From contig CM055901.1 of NCBI GenBank assembly GCA_029582155.1, positions 19,819,597 to 19,883,596 on the forward strand: a stretch of 64,000 nt of DNA, written 5' to 3'. Shown piece by piece: positions 13,601 to 28,600 of this stretch. Each line of letters opens with the position of its first letter. Within the stretch, counting starts at the first letter, position 1. Made by a program: the position numbers and the translations under genes. The stretch is from Panopea generosa (lineage: Eukaryota > Mollusca > Bivalvia > Adapedonta > Hiatellidae). The notes under the pieces were generated by a model. It was given only the letters and a program-made list of their open reading frames with translations, did no database searches and was not told where the DNA came from.

Positions 13601-16600
13601 GAAATTATCGGAGATAGAAAAGAATAATTTATATGTATCCCAAAACTCAGGAGCGAAAAATTATCAGATTTTTTCAAAAATTGAATGTGTCCAAATTTTT
13701 ATTCAAAAAAATAATTATTTTCCTGAAAATTAAGGGTGTCCCAAAACCGTAGGGTAAATATGGTACTGAGACTTCTAAGTAATTCTTATATACAACAGTG
13801 TAAAAGAATTCACACCAACTGGTAATCAACAGTTGAATGCAAAATTTTCGTATAAAATTAAATTATACTATACATGTATATACATGTGTGAGAACCTATA
13901 GTAGATACAATGGTTTTACATGAATTAAAACAATAAAAAATCAGCTGACCTATTCCCTGACCTCGTAACATTAATTCAGATATGAAGCCACAGAAGCGGA
14001 GACCACTGGTATTGATTTGTCTACTTCCTGTATGTTCCGTGTTGGTAGCCATGGTAACTGGACTGTGGTTGGACAGGATGGACAGGAAGTGGTAGAGGAT
14101 TCTGATAAACAGGGCATTATGGGTAAGTGAGAAAACACGTCTAATTGTTTAGTTGTTTTTCATGTGTAGAAATAATTCAACAAACAGTTGGTTCTATATT
14201 CAATCCGGTTAGCTCTGTCCATAACGTGTCTGACTATCTATCTGGGAATTGTGAGTTTGAATCCTTGCATGGCCACAGTCTCCAAAATGATTGGTGGTGC
14301 TCTAGTACAGGTTAATCTTCCAGAACCCCAGGAAAGAGTGCTTAAGGTCAACTGATTGTCTGGAAAAATAACCCTTGATGGCATAATAATGACTCCAAAT
14401 ATTCAAACAAACAATGTCAATCTGGCTTACATTCCTCAATCTATAAAAAACTAACTTGTAACCCCTGTAATGACTTGTTTATTAACTGATTTTTTACGTC
14501 CCCAAAGGAAATTGCTGTTTTTTTGTTCATCTGTATGGAATTGTTTCATAGGTCAATATTACACTTTGAGTTAAACATATGAAAGTAGCTTTTTAAGTAG
14601 TATTCATATCTGAAATTGTAACTTTGTCATTGGTTGAAAGATTTTGAAACAAAACTTTGATGGTCATCATGATATGAATATGTGGTTTAATGCCATTTTG
14701 AACACATATATGTTAGAATCATGGCATATCCAATTTTATTGGTGGATGAAGAACTCAGAATGAGTCTAAGTAGAACCACTGTAATTATGTCCTTCCGCAG
14801 CTACTGGCAATCTTTCTCAAATAAAGCTTTTTAGACAGCAAGGCTCAAACCTACAACCTCAGCTAGTAACTCTTAATAAAAGTTTTAATCCAATTAACCA
14901 AAATTCAGGGCTTTACGTTAACGCTCGCTCAACTATCTGGCACAACTGAATCATGGGTACGGACAAGTAAAATATAGCTGCTAATCCAAGTGAAAAATCA
15001 GAATTTATTGCATCTCATTTTTGCATATCCCCTGTTTTTTTTGTCTTTTATAATGTTATTCTGAATTTTATATCCAAGACTAGTACCATAATTCTAGATT
15101 AAAGTAAGGACAATTTTTTTGGTCAGGACAAGCAGATTTTGGAAATACATGTCTGACTGGAAAAGTGAAATGAAAAATTATTTGTATACATATATATTCA
15201 TAGTTTGTCACTGGCATAGTTATTTTAAATCCAATTATCAATTAAATAACTCTTTATAAAGGTTTATTCCAAATTGGTAATTGGATTTGAAGTAACGATA
15301 TCATACAACAAACCAATACAGCATTGTCGTGTTTCTCTTGGGTCAATACTGCATTGTTTAATAAAGTACACAGTCTTCAACATGATGAAATATTGATCAC
15401 CTCTTGAAGTCACAGATTTCTTCCATTCAATGACAAAACTTCGACCGGATACTCATAAACCTTTTATTGTGAAATGGAAACAAATACCTACTTAGCAAAA
15501 TTGATTGAAAACTGCAAAGAATAGTAACTGTGACATGTAGATGATTAATAATTTAGTAGTCGTAAATGACAGTTATTAAGGGTATTATTGCAAAGGTTCC
15601 GGCTAAATGTTTCAAATTGAGTAAACCTGTTCTGGCTAGGTGAGTTAGGTGTAATGCATCTGACTGTCAATCCAGAAGTCATGAGTTTGAATCCCTGCCT
15701 AGCCATAGTCTTTGTGATGATTGGTCATAAACTTTTTGTTTTGAGTCTCCCACCTGAACATGTGGGGAAGTAGTGACTTGCAGAGATATGGTGCTGGTCA
15801 ATGCCAGGAATGATGAGTACCATGATCAACATTTAACTAAAATTTTGACACATTTATTCCTTTTAGTTTTGTGTCATTGCCCATATACATAACAAGTATG
15901 CTTATCGTCTTCCTTAATGATTTACGACATGCCCCGCACATAGCTACGTTAGTATATAGTTATAAGCATATTATCATAATGACTGAATAATTTTGAACAT
16001 ATTTATGGATACGGAAACACCTTGTACATGTACTTGCGGAAGGACGGTGGTTCTGCTCAGATTAATCCTCCACCAATTAAACTTGATGCCATATATAGAT
16101 TTTACATGATTGAAATAGCATTAAACACCATTAAAATATTGAAAAGTGTTTTTTTGTGCCATCAGTGTTTTTGTTCGTTTTAGGGGAAATGGGGGGGCAG
16201 GTCCCTTCCATAGGGTAAAATAGCGTCGTATTGACGAAATGGGGGGAAACAACAAAATGACTATAGTAAATATGTCCTTGTTCTTTGTTGCTTTAAATTA
16301 TTCAACTGGCATTAAAAAAACATTAAGAATTAAAAAAAGGATAACTTTTTTTTTTTTCAGGGGAACTATCACATAAATTAGGGGAAATAAAATTGTTTTT
16401 GGAAGGGGAATGGGCTGAAGTTTGGCTCCAATAATGGCCAAAAACACTGGCCATTTTAGGCTATGTTTGTTCAGATGACTTTTTTCGCCACTGTGACTGC
16501 AGGTTTAAACCTAATCAGTTAAACGAAAGAGTTTAAAAATCATAGAAGTAGCTAGTTACCCAGCTTTAATGGGAATATATCAGGATTTTTCAAAATTTTA

Positions 16601-19600
16601 AATTAGCTAAAACAATTTTTTCCAATATACCATGCTTATTATTATATAGCCACTGACTCCATTTTGCCAAAAGGATATATAACTAATAATACATTGAAAT
16701 GGGATATCCTAACTTGGGCTATGTGCCTAGGTTAGACTAAAATAGATTTCCCGCTTAAAATCGCAACAAATATTGGGATACAGTAAGTAAGTCATGTGAT
16801 TTCATTTTTTATTTCAATTTGATCCATTACGCGTAGTAAAATTTATTTCATCCTAGAAACACTCTGAATGATGATGCGAAGGTCATCAAGCAATATTTGT
16901 CTGATTTTAGAATTAGGGGTTTGTTTCAAGTTTACCACTCCAGTTTAAATATTGATTTAGTCACATTTTGGTGGATTTGACATAGCAAACCATTCAGATT
17001 TTATTTATAAATGATAATGAGATACTTTTTATCCATTTTAATAATTATTTTGTTTTTTAAGACATATATAACATTTTCCCCCGATGTACACTCAAACCTG
17101 TCTTAAGCAGCCAGTCAAGGGAAGAAACAAAAGTGACCTTTTATGACAGACTGTTGCTTAATATAGGTTAATTTGTTCTAAAAGTTTAGAAATGGGAAAT
17201 AGTAAATGTGGCTGCTTTAAAGACATGGCTGCTTAATAAAGGTGACCACTAGCACAGGTTTGATTGTAGATTGTATTTGTCTCAAAATATAACTTTTCTT
17301 CATCATCAGGTGACACTGACATGTTAGAAGAAGAATATAACCAAGCACTCGCTACAAATATTGTTCAGGAGTTACTTTACCAAAAACGTCGGAAACCATC
17401 AGTTTCACAAAAAAACAAACCAACAGTGTCGAGGGAGTCTCAGAGAACATCATCATCGGGTGTTAAAAAGGTAACCTGACTAAGTTTGGATTTTATCAGT
17501 ATTTTCAATTAAAATACTTTATATTGTTTTTCACTTGGGTCCCGTTTTAACGTGGTTTGCCAGTTACTTACAGAAGGACGATGGTTCTACTCAGTCTGAG
17601 GTCTTCCTCCACCAGTAAAACTGGATATGCCATAATAATTATATAACCTGAAATGTGTTGAAAATGGTGTTGAACCCTATTCATATATATAAATAACAAT
17701 AAGAACTTGTTATCATTTCAATATGAATTATAAATTGATGCACAAATACATGGTCACATTTTGGAAAAACATAACAAGCTTGCAAACATTTAGCAATTTA
17801 GTTAAGATTTTAGATCAATTATTATACTGCAAGTTTTTAATGAAATATTAAATTTTGGAGCCATAGAAAAAACGGGTTTTGATGAGTTGTAACCAAAAAA
17901 GTTAGGCTGTTGTGGCCTAATTAAGTAGTGTCAGCTAGTACGTGTCCATTTTGATGATATAGGCTATATTTAGAACAGGTAGCGTGGAATTGTTGGTCAT
18001 TTTGCTACACGAGTTTCATGTTATATTGGACACTTTATAATGAGACTCAAGTGTACTGTCAAACCATCTTCATGGCCAAGTGGTTAATGCCTCGGAAAGT
18101 ATGATTTACGGTGGAAACACATGTAGGTTTTTTTATGCAGCTTTTTTATGTGTACTACATAAAGGTGTCTCATAAGCCCATTGTGGTTGGCCCTTTCAAT
18201 AGGGGTGACACTGAAATAAACTTGGTTTCACAATCGAAGTAAAATGAATAGGTTAAACTAAACTATAATAAACAAACACTTTAGATGCCTTAAATATCAC
18301 TTTACATATATATATATGAGTTTCCATCAGTCATTGTACGACGTCTTTGTATGACGTCACTGTCTCAATGTGACATCATTTGCGATAATTATTTGATGTC
18401 ATTTAGATGTCCAATAAAATTGAAAAATAACTTTTTATTTTGGAATATTTATGGTAATTTTGAAGTGACACATCAGTTTTGGATGTTCGCATTAATTTAG
18501 GAGTTCACATATAATTTTAGAGTATGTATAACAATTGTGGAGCATGTACAGCCAAACCTGTGTAAGTGGTCACCTCTATTAAGCAGCCACTTGTCTTAAG
18601 TAGCCACATTTTCTATTTCCATTTTCTGTGATTTTAGAGCAAATTAACCTGTATTAAGTGACCACCTATCTTAAAATGCCACTTTTGCTCATAGACTTGC
18701 TTGGCTGCTTAAGACAGGGTTGACTACAATAATTTTGGAGTACATACAACAATTTTGGAGTTTCACATCAATTTTGGAGTGGGCCTATCAATTTTATAAT
18801 TTCTAATATGCTCCCTAAAGAGCAAGCATATGGCTGTCCATTTGTCTGTCCATCCGACCCTGGGGTCAAATTTGCGGCCGCCACAGGGGTCTCTGTTTTA
18901 CATAGAGTTATATAGGGAAAATGTTGTGGTGCAATAGTACCTTCATTTTTCATTGAATCTTAACCAAACTTGCACAGCAGTTATATAATCACAAGTTCTC
19001 AGACAAGTTCTTGAACCAGCATCATTCAACCACAAATGCCCCCGTCACAGGGCTTTTAAGCACATTTTGAGTGAAATTTTAAAAAACATTTTCTCTGAAA
19101 GTGCATCGTCTACACTTTAGATATTTTATATGTAGCATTGCATGGAGGTCCTGTAAAGCATCTGTTGCCAGAAGAGCATTCAGGTTCTCTTGGGCCTCTT
19201 GTTTACTTTATTTTGGGTTATATCTTAAAAAGTATGGAAGGGAATCAAATAGGTCTGGGAACATTGATAGAGGGCAATGTGCCGTAATAGAAATATCTTT
19301 CTCCACAGCGTGGTCTAGAGGTAAAGTGTCCGCCTTGCACGTGAAAGTTAATGGGATTGATCCCTGATTGGATCATACCAAATACATAACTTGAAGCTTC
19401 CTTCACTTGTTGCTCAGCTCAGCATTTAGAGGATAGTTCTAGGTCTGGTCAGCCAGGTTTCCGTATAATACGACTTGACTTAAAAAATTGTTGAAAGCAA
19501 TGCTGAACACCATACTACAACAACAACAACATATACCTTATTTTCGGTTAGTTTTGCTTGTCTAGAGTATATTTTCAACAGAATGAAAGAATGATAAACT

Positions 19601-22600
19601 ACTCTATTAAACACTTGTTCAGCGAGCATCTCTTTACCCTGTTTTGTCTTCTTTTCAGTTGTCAAATAAGCCTTCCTCGGCAACTTTGTCAGCAAAGTTC
19701 AGTGAGATACCTGTGGAAATGTTCCGTGAGGTACCAGAAAGAGTGGTAGAGCTAGTGCAGAAAATGTTGGACTCTGCCTCGGACAATAAATCTCAGGACT
19801 CTGTTTCTGTCACAGTGAGGCCTCCCGAGGGGGCAAATATGGTGCTTAACATTTGGGATTTCGCGGGCAAGGAGGTGTACTATACCACCCACCAGGTGTT
19901 CCTAACCAGCAGGGCTGTGTACGTTATAGTGCTTGACCTCACCAAGGATCTGGAACAGGATGGAACACAGTCGGAGGTAAGAACAAATTTTTCATCTGGT
20001 TCCACAGTTGTATGTAACATATGAATATAATAATAGTGTGGAGCTCATGGTTTGGTGGTTGAACATTCAACCCTGGAGCTGAGGGTCGATGGTTTGATCC
20101 TTCACCATGGCTACGTGTGATGTCCTTTAGCAGGACACTTTATCCACATATGCTTAGTTCTGGTTCTACCAAGGAAGACTTTGAACGTGATTAGGTTTAA
20201 AACATGAATATAATGTGAATTCTGGACTGGATCCTACTCATAATAAGTTATCATTACACAGATGGAAATTGTCCCTACTATCTAGATATATTAAAAGTTA
20301 AACTTTTGAAAAGGTCGTTTTTATTTATGTTTTAAGACAATTTTACTCTTCCAGAGGATTATATGTTTATTTGACCATTGAAAAAATATGCCGCTAAAAA
20401 AATAATTACAATGTACATTATTTTAAATAATTATGAATAGTTTTGTTTATAAATTAATGGTTGTTTCTTTCTGATAAACACATTGGCAGTAAACGGAGAG
20501 TCACGAAGTTTGTTTGGAATTGCGTTGGCTGATAATTTATGCACAATTTATTTATAAGAGAGTAACACAACATGGGGAATTGTGATAGATGTGTCTAGAA
20601 ATGTTCAAGTCGCTTGTTTCTAGATAGTTTTTGAAGCATATTCTTTTTATTCTCCTTAGTGTATTAGTGAACTGGAATCATTGTATTAAATAACTGCATG
20701 GAAGCGACTCGTATAAAAATTAAATTATTTTTAATAACTGTACTTAATCAACGACCCTTGAAAGCCTCTGAATTTTGACAGCGTGAAAGTTATTTGTTAC
20801 CTAATAGCACTTGAGACATGCTTTGGTCCATATAATATTCCAGGTGGTCCATAAAACATCTTACCTGTAGGTCTGATTGCCCAGTCCATAAATTTGCATT
20901 TGTTCAGTAGTGCCATGTATTATTTGTTATTTTATACCGAATACAATATCTTTAAGATCGGGAACCAATGTCATGTGGTTTTCACATTTAGTTCAAAACA
21001 CCATATAAGATCTTCACTGAAATTTTCAAAATCTACTTTCACATGTTTTCCACTTAGGTAGTCTCTGAAAAACTTGTATTCACTCATTCTTTAGCCTCAA
21101 TTTTTAATTTTGACAATTCATCCTTACTTAAGGTGGAAAATCTCTTCACCTCTGTAGTCTATCAGGGTGAAGTTCACAAGATTGCTCGCTGTGTGGTTAG
21201 AATTAGCACACACATAATATTTACACATTTTATATTGGATGGGGATCAGTCAATATACTTATATACACATCGAACCACGGAGGAAATATGAAAAGTGTGG
21301 TATGATATTCTCACATGCCTGCTATTTTACCAGAGTGAGATATTTCTATTTCTAAATAAATCAACATACTTGCTCAGAAAAATATATATGACTGATTAGT
21401 TGTATTCATGAAAAAGAATTAATCCATGTATATGTTTGAGATAGGAACTGCGATCGGACCTACTATTGGTTCTGATTGAATCAGAGAAACATTGAGTTGT
21501 AACACTCAGTCGTTAAATCGTGAAAGCTTCTTATAATCCACTTATTAAAAAACACATTTTATAGAGCGAGAGTGAAGAGTTGTCAACCCTTGAATTCATG
21601 GATTTCTGGATGTGGTCCATCTACGCTCATGCCTCGTCCACATCAAAACAGAATTCTGAGAACCCAATTTACTCACCCCCAATCTTCATCGTGGGTACCC
21701 ATAGAGACAGCTTGGATACGGACCCGGCACTCTGTAGTAAAGCTGTAAGTAACTTTTCAATGTACCTGTCTTAAGCAGCCACTCAAGGGAAAGAGCAAAA
21801 ACAACTCCTCAAAGTAGTTCGCTGCTTAGTAAATAGAAAAGGTGGCAGTTTAGACTAAGTGATTGCTTAATAAAGGTGACCTCTTTTATGTGTTTAAGGG
21901 AGGTTGAAACTTCCAACCTACTTGATTATACATCTTCAATCCGTCAAGGTGGATTAATCCTTAGGTAGCAGCCACTAGTTTGGAAATATTCAGAAATGGG
22001 CTGCGGACAAATTTCTGTGCAAGGTGAATCTGACTCTAAAACCTAGTTTAATAATCTCTTTTTGAATTTAAATACTGATAATTACGTTTGTGACACAAAC
22101 ACTCACAGTTTTAAAATGGGGAGTATGGGGTATAGTTTCATTAGTGAAATTTTCTCCATTTAATATGAATATTGTTTTTGATGAGGGTCCTCTGTGATGT
22201 GTGGTCTAAGGCGCCATCTAAAGATCACTTACCTCTCACCAACATACGTTCGAGTTGGCATGCTCCAAAAACTTTTAAGAAAGTTTGCCAGTTACTTGCA
22301 GATGGAGGGTGGTTCTACTCAGATTCATTCTGAAGCTTTTCTCCACCAAAAAGCAAACAAATATGGATATGCCATATATAACTCGTAATGTGTTAAGATA
22401 TAGATGGGAGATATGCTGTCATATCCATACAAGGTATTAAATAGTAAAACAAATAATTGGCACAATGTTTATGTCGCGCATGTTTACATTTCTCAAATAT
22501 TTATAATAGGTCTCAGTTAGTTAGGGGTAGCATTCCAATTATCAAAATCGATAAAAAGCATCTCATTATCATAAATAGATATAATCCAAATAGTTTAGTA

Positions 22601-25600
22601 TGTCAAATCCATTTAAGTAGGGTGGTAGTGTAGTGGATAGAGTGTTGGCCGTCCATGTCAGAAATCAGGGTTTCGATCTACTGAGTAAGTACTGGTTCTA
22701 ACCAGGAATTTAACTCGGGAGCATTTATATAAGCTCCAAGTTTTCATCGCAGTTGACCTAAAATTAATTAGTATAAACTAATATTGGCTTTGGTTATTTT
22801 CAGATTGAAGAAAAATTTGCTCAAATTCAAGACTTCCTAGTAGGCAAACCGTACGTTCAACATTTAGTAACACCTTTCTTTGCTGTTGATACGAGTCTCG
22901 AAGACACCAAGGTAAGCCTGATGTATTTCAAATGAACAAAAAATGTTTAAGAGCTCATTTGTTTAGTCTCCTGATAGATTTAATAATATAAAGTTTTTAA
23001 TGTTTTTTTTCGTTTTTAAAAGTTCAGCTGTGTTAATATTTCTGCGGCCATGGCTTGCTTGTTATACCTCTGCTATCAAAGTTTGAGAGGAACACCACTC
23101 TGCCAGTTATTCCGTTGGTTTGTCACTAGGTTGGTTGGCCAGTCAACCTGTTGGAAACTTGCGGAGCAAATAACTTTCACAGTGATTGACTTGAAACACT
23201 GATACATGATCAACATCTCAATATTCAAATTTTGTGACGCTGGCTTAATTCCATGTAGAGTTATTGCCCTTGATCTCAGTAAAATTGGGATGTTTACCAT
23301 ATTGCAATTTTTGTGGAGTGAACTTCTTTCATAGTTTTCAATTTTTCTAGGAATGCTTCATTCTTTACTAATTCACAATCATGTTGATCATTTATATAGT
23401 TGATGGATTTGAGACAGAAGATAGAAGAGGTGTCGTGTCAGGAATCGTATATCGGGGAGAAGATGCCAATACGATGGATACGATTTGAACAAGAGATAAA
23501 CAAGCTTGTATCACAGGGTTCCAACTATGCCTCATATGATCAGGTAGGAATTGCTTAAGGTTTTTGTCTTTATTTCTTTTTTCTGTGTGTTTGTATATCA
23601 GTCTGTGTGTTAAGTTGTTGTTTTTGAAAATTCAGAGAGAATGGACCTGGAATCTTCCTTCCTGTTGATGGCATATAAGATTTATGTGTTGGTACACCTT
23701 AAAAACCCATTTCATTAATTCATTAATCGTTCGTTCATTCATTCATTCATTCATTCATTCATTCATTCATTCATTCATTTATTCATTTACTCATTCATTT
23801 ATTTATTTCATTTTTATCTCTACTGGCCAAAGGCTTATGCGATGGCGCATTGTCCGTTGTCTGTTGTCTGTCGTGTTAGCAGCACTTTCTCTGAAACCAT
23901 TAGGCCAATTAAACTGAAACTTTACGTTTCTATTGTATAGGAGACTATACAGAAGATTTTTTTTTATTTGAAATTCAAGATGGCCACCATTACTAAAAAT
24001 AGTCCAAAACTTAAAAAAATCAGATTTTCAAAATGTTTATGTAGTAATGAAAACCAACTATAGTTTTGTTAGATTTGTTCAAATGGTGTCTCTAGGGTTA
24101 AATATGACCCCGCCCCGAGGGTTCAATTAGGGGACACAATCATGTCATTGTAATAAAATTTTTTTTTTTTAAATGGAAATGATTTTGCCTATATCTTCAC
24201 AGAAGCATTGATTGGTGAAGGATGTTCAGATTTGTAAAAATGACTGGGTTCCACTGTCTCAAAGGGTCAGGAGGGGCTCCAAAAGGGTGAAAATTGGGAA
24301 TTACAAAAATCGTTTCTTAAGAACCGGTATATCAGATTTGTTCATAATTGGCATTAATCATCCCTATGTGTAGAAATTTGATTGCAGATAAGAATTTAGG
24401 GGTTAAAATTTATAGGGGTACTGTAAGGGGACTTAAAATTTTACATAAGGATACTAAAGGAAAACAGAAAATTCTCTTTTTTTTTCATCTATTCTGAAAT
24501 CACAAGGCCAATTAAACTGTAACTTCACATGGATGTTTCTATTGCAAAGGAGACTATACAGAAGATTTTTTTTTTTTATCTGAAATTCAAGATGGCTTCC
24601 ATTACTAAAAATAGTCCAAAACTTAAAATATCTTCTTAAAAATTTAGGGGCAAAAATTATTAGGGGCCCTATAAGGGGACTTAGAATTTTACATAGGAAT
24701 ACTCTTTTTTTATCTATTTAGGCAAAATTATTATTCATTTGGAGTTCTGAAGTATCATCTTGTCATAGGAAATAAGATTTGGCTCAATAAAGAGAATTGA
24801 CTTTCAATAAGGGGCCAGGTTGGGTAAAAAAACGGTTAAAAATAGAAATTTTTCAAAAATCTTCTTCTCAACAACCGGTCAGTCAAATGTGTTCATATTT
24901 GATATGGATTATCCCAATGATTATGGGTTTAAAGTTTGTACAAATCAAGGGTCTTGTATCTATGTATTATATTTGATATAAATTATCCTTACATAAGCAA
25001 GGATTGAAGATTCTGCCTATCAAGGGGCTTGGATATTTTGGGGCCCTGTAATGTGACTTTTACATAGGAATATTTTAGGGAAAACTGAATTTTTTTCATT
25101 TTGCATCCATGTGTACAAAAAAACTTATTTTTAAAATTTTAATTATTTCTGCTCATAGCAAAGAGTGGGTGATGGAAGTTCTGACAAATTAAGGGGCTGG
25201 GTTGTATAAGGGTTCTGTACAGCAGACTATCTTTTTTTTACAGATGAATGGTATGGGAATTTAAAGTATTTCCTTTTCATAGCAATTAAGTTTTTGTTCA
25301 GTATGTGTGTGGTGGGGGTATTTATCCATAAGTTGTTGAGACGACCCCACAAAGAGGGTAAATATTGTGGAATTTCAAAAAGTGCTATGGCCACTATGAG
25401 TCAGTAGAGCATCCTCAGGCCCTCTTGGGCCTCTTGTTTATTATTTTTATTATTATCATTTTATTGATTTATTATTATTATATTTTTTATTACTATTTTT
25501 TTTTTATTAATATTTATTTAATTACATTCATTAATTTATTCATTCATTCATTCATTAATATGTTATGTTTGTTCATTGTAAGATAAACCCTTGTCTTATA

Positions 25601-28600
25601 AAGAAAAAAATAGCAGTACACCACTAAGTACATTCGTTTTGTTGTTGTTGCAAATATTGTGTCTTTTGGAATGTTTATTTAATATATTCTTGCTAATAAT
25701 ATTTTAGACGAATATCTTTATTCATTTTATAATTAAAATAAACTATTAAAAAAGTGCACACTTTGAGTATTAAATTTAATTTATTTATTTATTTTATTTT
25801 TTTTATTATTATTTTTTATCCTTTTTTTTATTTATTAATTTATAAATTTATTTATTCATTCATATTCATGCATTCATGTTAAAGAACTATATAAACAAAC
25901 ACACTTTGGATAATTTATTCAACTTTACTGATTTGCTAATGACAAGTTTATTCCTTGCCTAGGGCAACAAAATGTTTCGTGTTCAAGATTATCATATAAA
26001 TAATGTAAATATTTAAGCTTGTTGCTTAAGAGGAACAATTCTAAGATTTGATGTGTAGCTAGATATTCTCATCTTGCTGGTTTCTAGGTGACAGAGATTG
26101 CAGGAAATGTTGGTATTCATGACTACAAGGAAGTGATGACAATGCTTCAGTTCTATCATGACCTTGGGGTCATCGTGTTTTATGGCAGTGGCAAGACTTC
26201 CATTGACAATTTGTTGCGCAATACTGTCATCCTAAAGCCCCAGTGGCTGGCGGACATGTTCAAACATGTCATGTCTTCTTCTAAACAACCCCAGGACAAG
26301 GTAGGTTACTCAGTTATGTTTAATTGAAACAGGAATAGCCTCCCTTGGTAATTAAGTGCAAATAAGTGAATGTTATTATTAAATTTGTTCCATTTAGATC
26401 ATTTTCATATTTGGTATATATATCATGATGAAAGATTGTCACATTTTATCTTGATTTTGATTTCAGTTTGATGTCTTTTTAGCTTGTCTTTTTGAAAAAA
26501 AAAACGAAAAGCTATTGTCTTGACCCTGGCGTTATTGTTGTTGTCATCCGCCGGTCAAAAATGTATGCTCAGCCTTTTCTCTGTTTCTGAACAAACTACC
26601 TATGTTATACTAACTAAACTTCATAAACATATTCATATTGTGTTATAGAAACAATGTATGTAGCTTACTTACATAAATTTCCATACATTGGGCTCTATGT
26701 TAGTATAATCTGGTTAAAGTTTTGTGTTTAGCTTGGGTTTGTTTTTTTTTTATGCCCCCCAAAAAACTTTTTGGGTGGCATATAGTAATCGCAGCGTCCG
26801 TCTGTCCTTCCGTCTGGTATTTCGTGTCCGTCCTGTAACTTTGTCATGCATTGATGGATTTTGTTAATACTTGCTACAAATGATCAACTTAACATAACGA
26901 TGTGTCGAGAGTAAGACCCACACCCGTACCTAAAAGGTCAAGGTCACAATTTGAGTTTGTTTGACAACACTGAGTTTGTGTTAGATTTTGTGTCCGGCCT
27001 ATAACTTTGTCATGTTTAGATGGATTTTGTTGAAACTTGCTACAAATTATCAACATAACATGACTACGTGTCACGTGTAAGACCCACACCTGTACCTCAA
27101 AGATCAAGGTCACAATTTGAGTTTGTTTGACAACACTGAGTTTGTGTGAGATTTCGTTTCTGGTCTGTAACTTTGTCATGCATAGATGAATTTTAATGAA
27201 ACTTGCTACAAATGATCAACATAACATCGTGACATGTTGCTAGTAAGACCCACACCTGTACCTCAAAGGTCAAGTTCACAATTTGAGTTTGTTTGACAAC
27301 ACTTTGAGTTTGTGTGAGATTTCGTGTCCGGTCTGTGACCTTGTCACATATAGATGGTTTTTTTTAATACTTGCTACAAAAGATCAGCATAACATGACAA
27401 CCTGTCACGAGTTAGACCCATACCCATACCTCAAAGGTCAAGGTCACACTTTGAGTTTGTTTGACAACACTTTCAGTCTGTTTGAGATTTTGTGTTTGGC
27501 TTGTAACTTTGTTATGCATAGATGGATTTGTTAATACTTGCTACAAATGACCAACATAACATGATGATGTGTTGTGGGTTACACCAAGAATCCCACTTCG
27601 AACGTCAAGGTCACAATTTAACTTGATTTGATGACACTTTCAGTCTGATTGAGATTTCATGTCCAGTCTAAAACTTTGTCACCTATTGATAAATTTCAAA
27701 AACACTTCATCAGCATGATATTACAAAGTGTCACATGTAAGACCCACATGTGTACCTCAAAGGTCAAGGTCACACTTTGAGTTTATTTGACAACACTTTC
27801 AGTCTGTGTGAGATTTCTTGTCCGATCTATAACTTTATCATCTATGGATATATTTTAAATTCACTTGGCTCAGTTGATAAACGTGACATAATTAAATGTA
27901 GCATGTAAGACCCAGAACCTTTCTTCAAAGGTCAAGGTCACACTTTCAATTTGTTTGATATTGCATGTCTGGTCTGTGACTTTGTCTTTAACTTGGCTCA
28001 ATTTATCAAGATGACATGACGATGTGTCATAAGTAAAACCTAGACACAGTCACACTTTGAGTATGTATGACAACACTTTGAATCTGTTTAAGATTTCAAG
28101 TCTGTCCTTTAACTTTATCATACATGGATGGATTTCAAAAACACTTGGCTTAATTTATCAATTGATTAACAATTTATCTGTAACTTACATTAAGGGATTT
28201 TAAAATAGCTTGACACAAGTGATCAGCATGTCATGATAATGTTTCATCAGCATTTAACTGTTGAAATACCCAGACCATTACATCAGATGTCAAGGTCAAG
28301 GTTACACAAAGGTCAAGGTCATGCTTTAATGTAAACAAAAAATGAAATTGCATGTCAAGTCTGAAACAATAGTCCATTACATTTGATATTCATGGATACA
28401 TGGCTACCTATTATATCATATATTGTTATTTTTCACAGACCATTTGGGGGGCATGTGACACTTAACAGTGACATTTCTTATTTAGATGTGGTTTGACACC
28501 ATTTTTCACACATTGGGAGTATGGTTTATCAGGGAAAAAACACTATAAATTACTAATGAAAATAAAAAAAATTACGATGGATAAAAAGCATCTCATTATC

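Noticed and set aside
26184..26201. Second P-loop (GSGKTS) in exon 9
   Set aside because: It lies inside the COR core between conserved COR blocks and lacks the strand, switch and DxxG context of a GTPase or ATPase.
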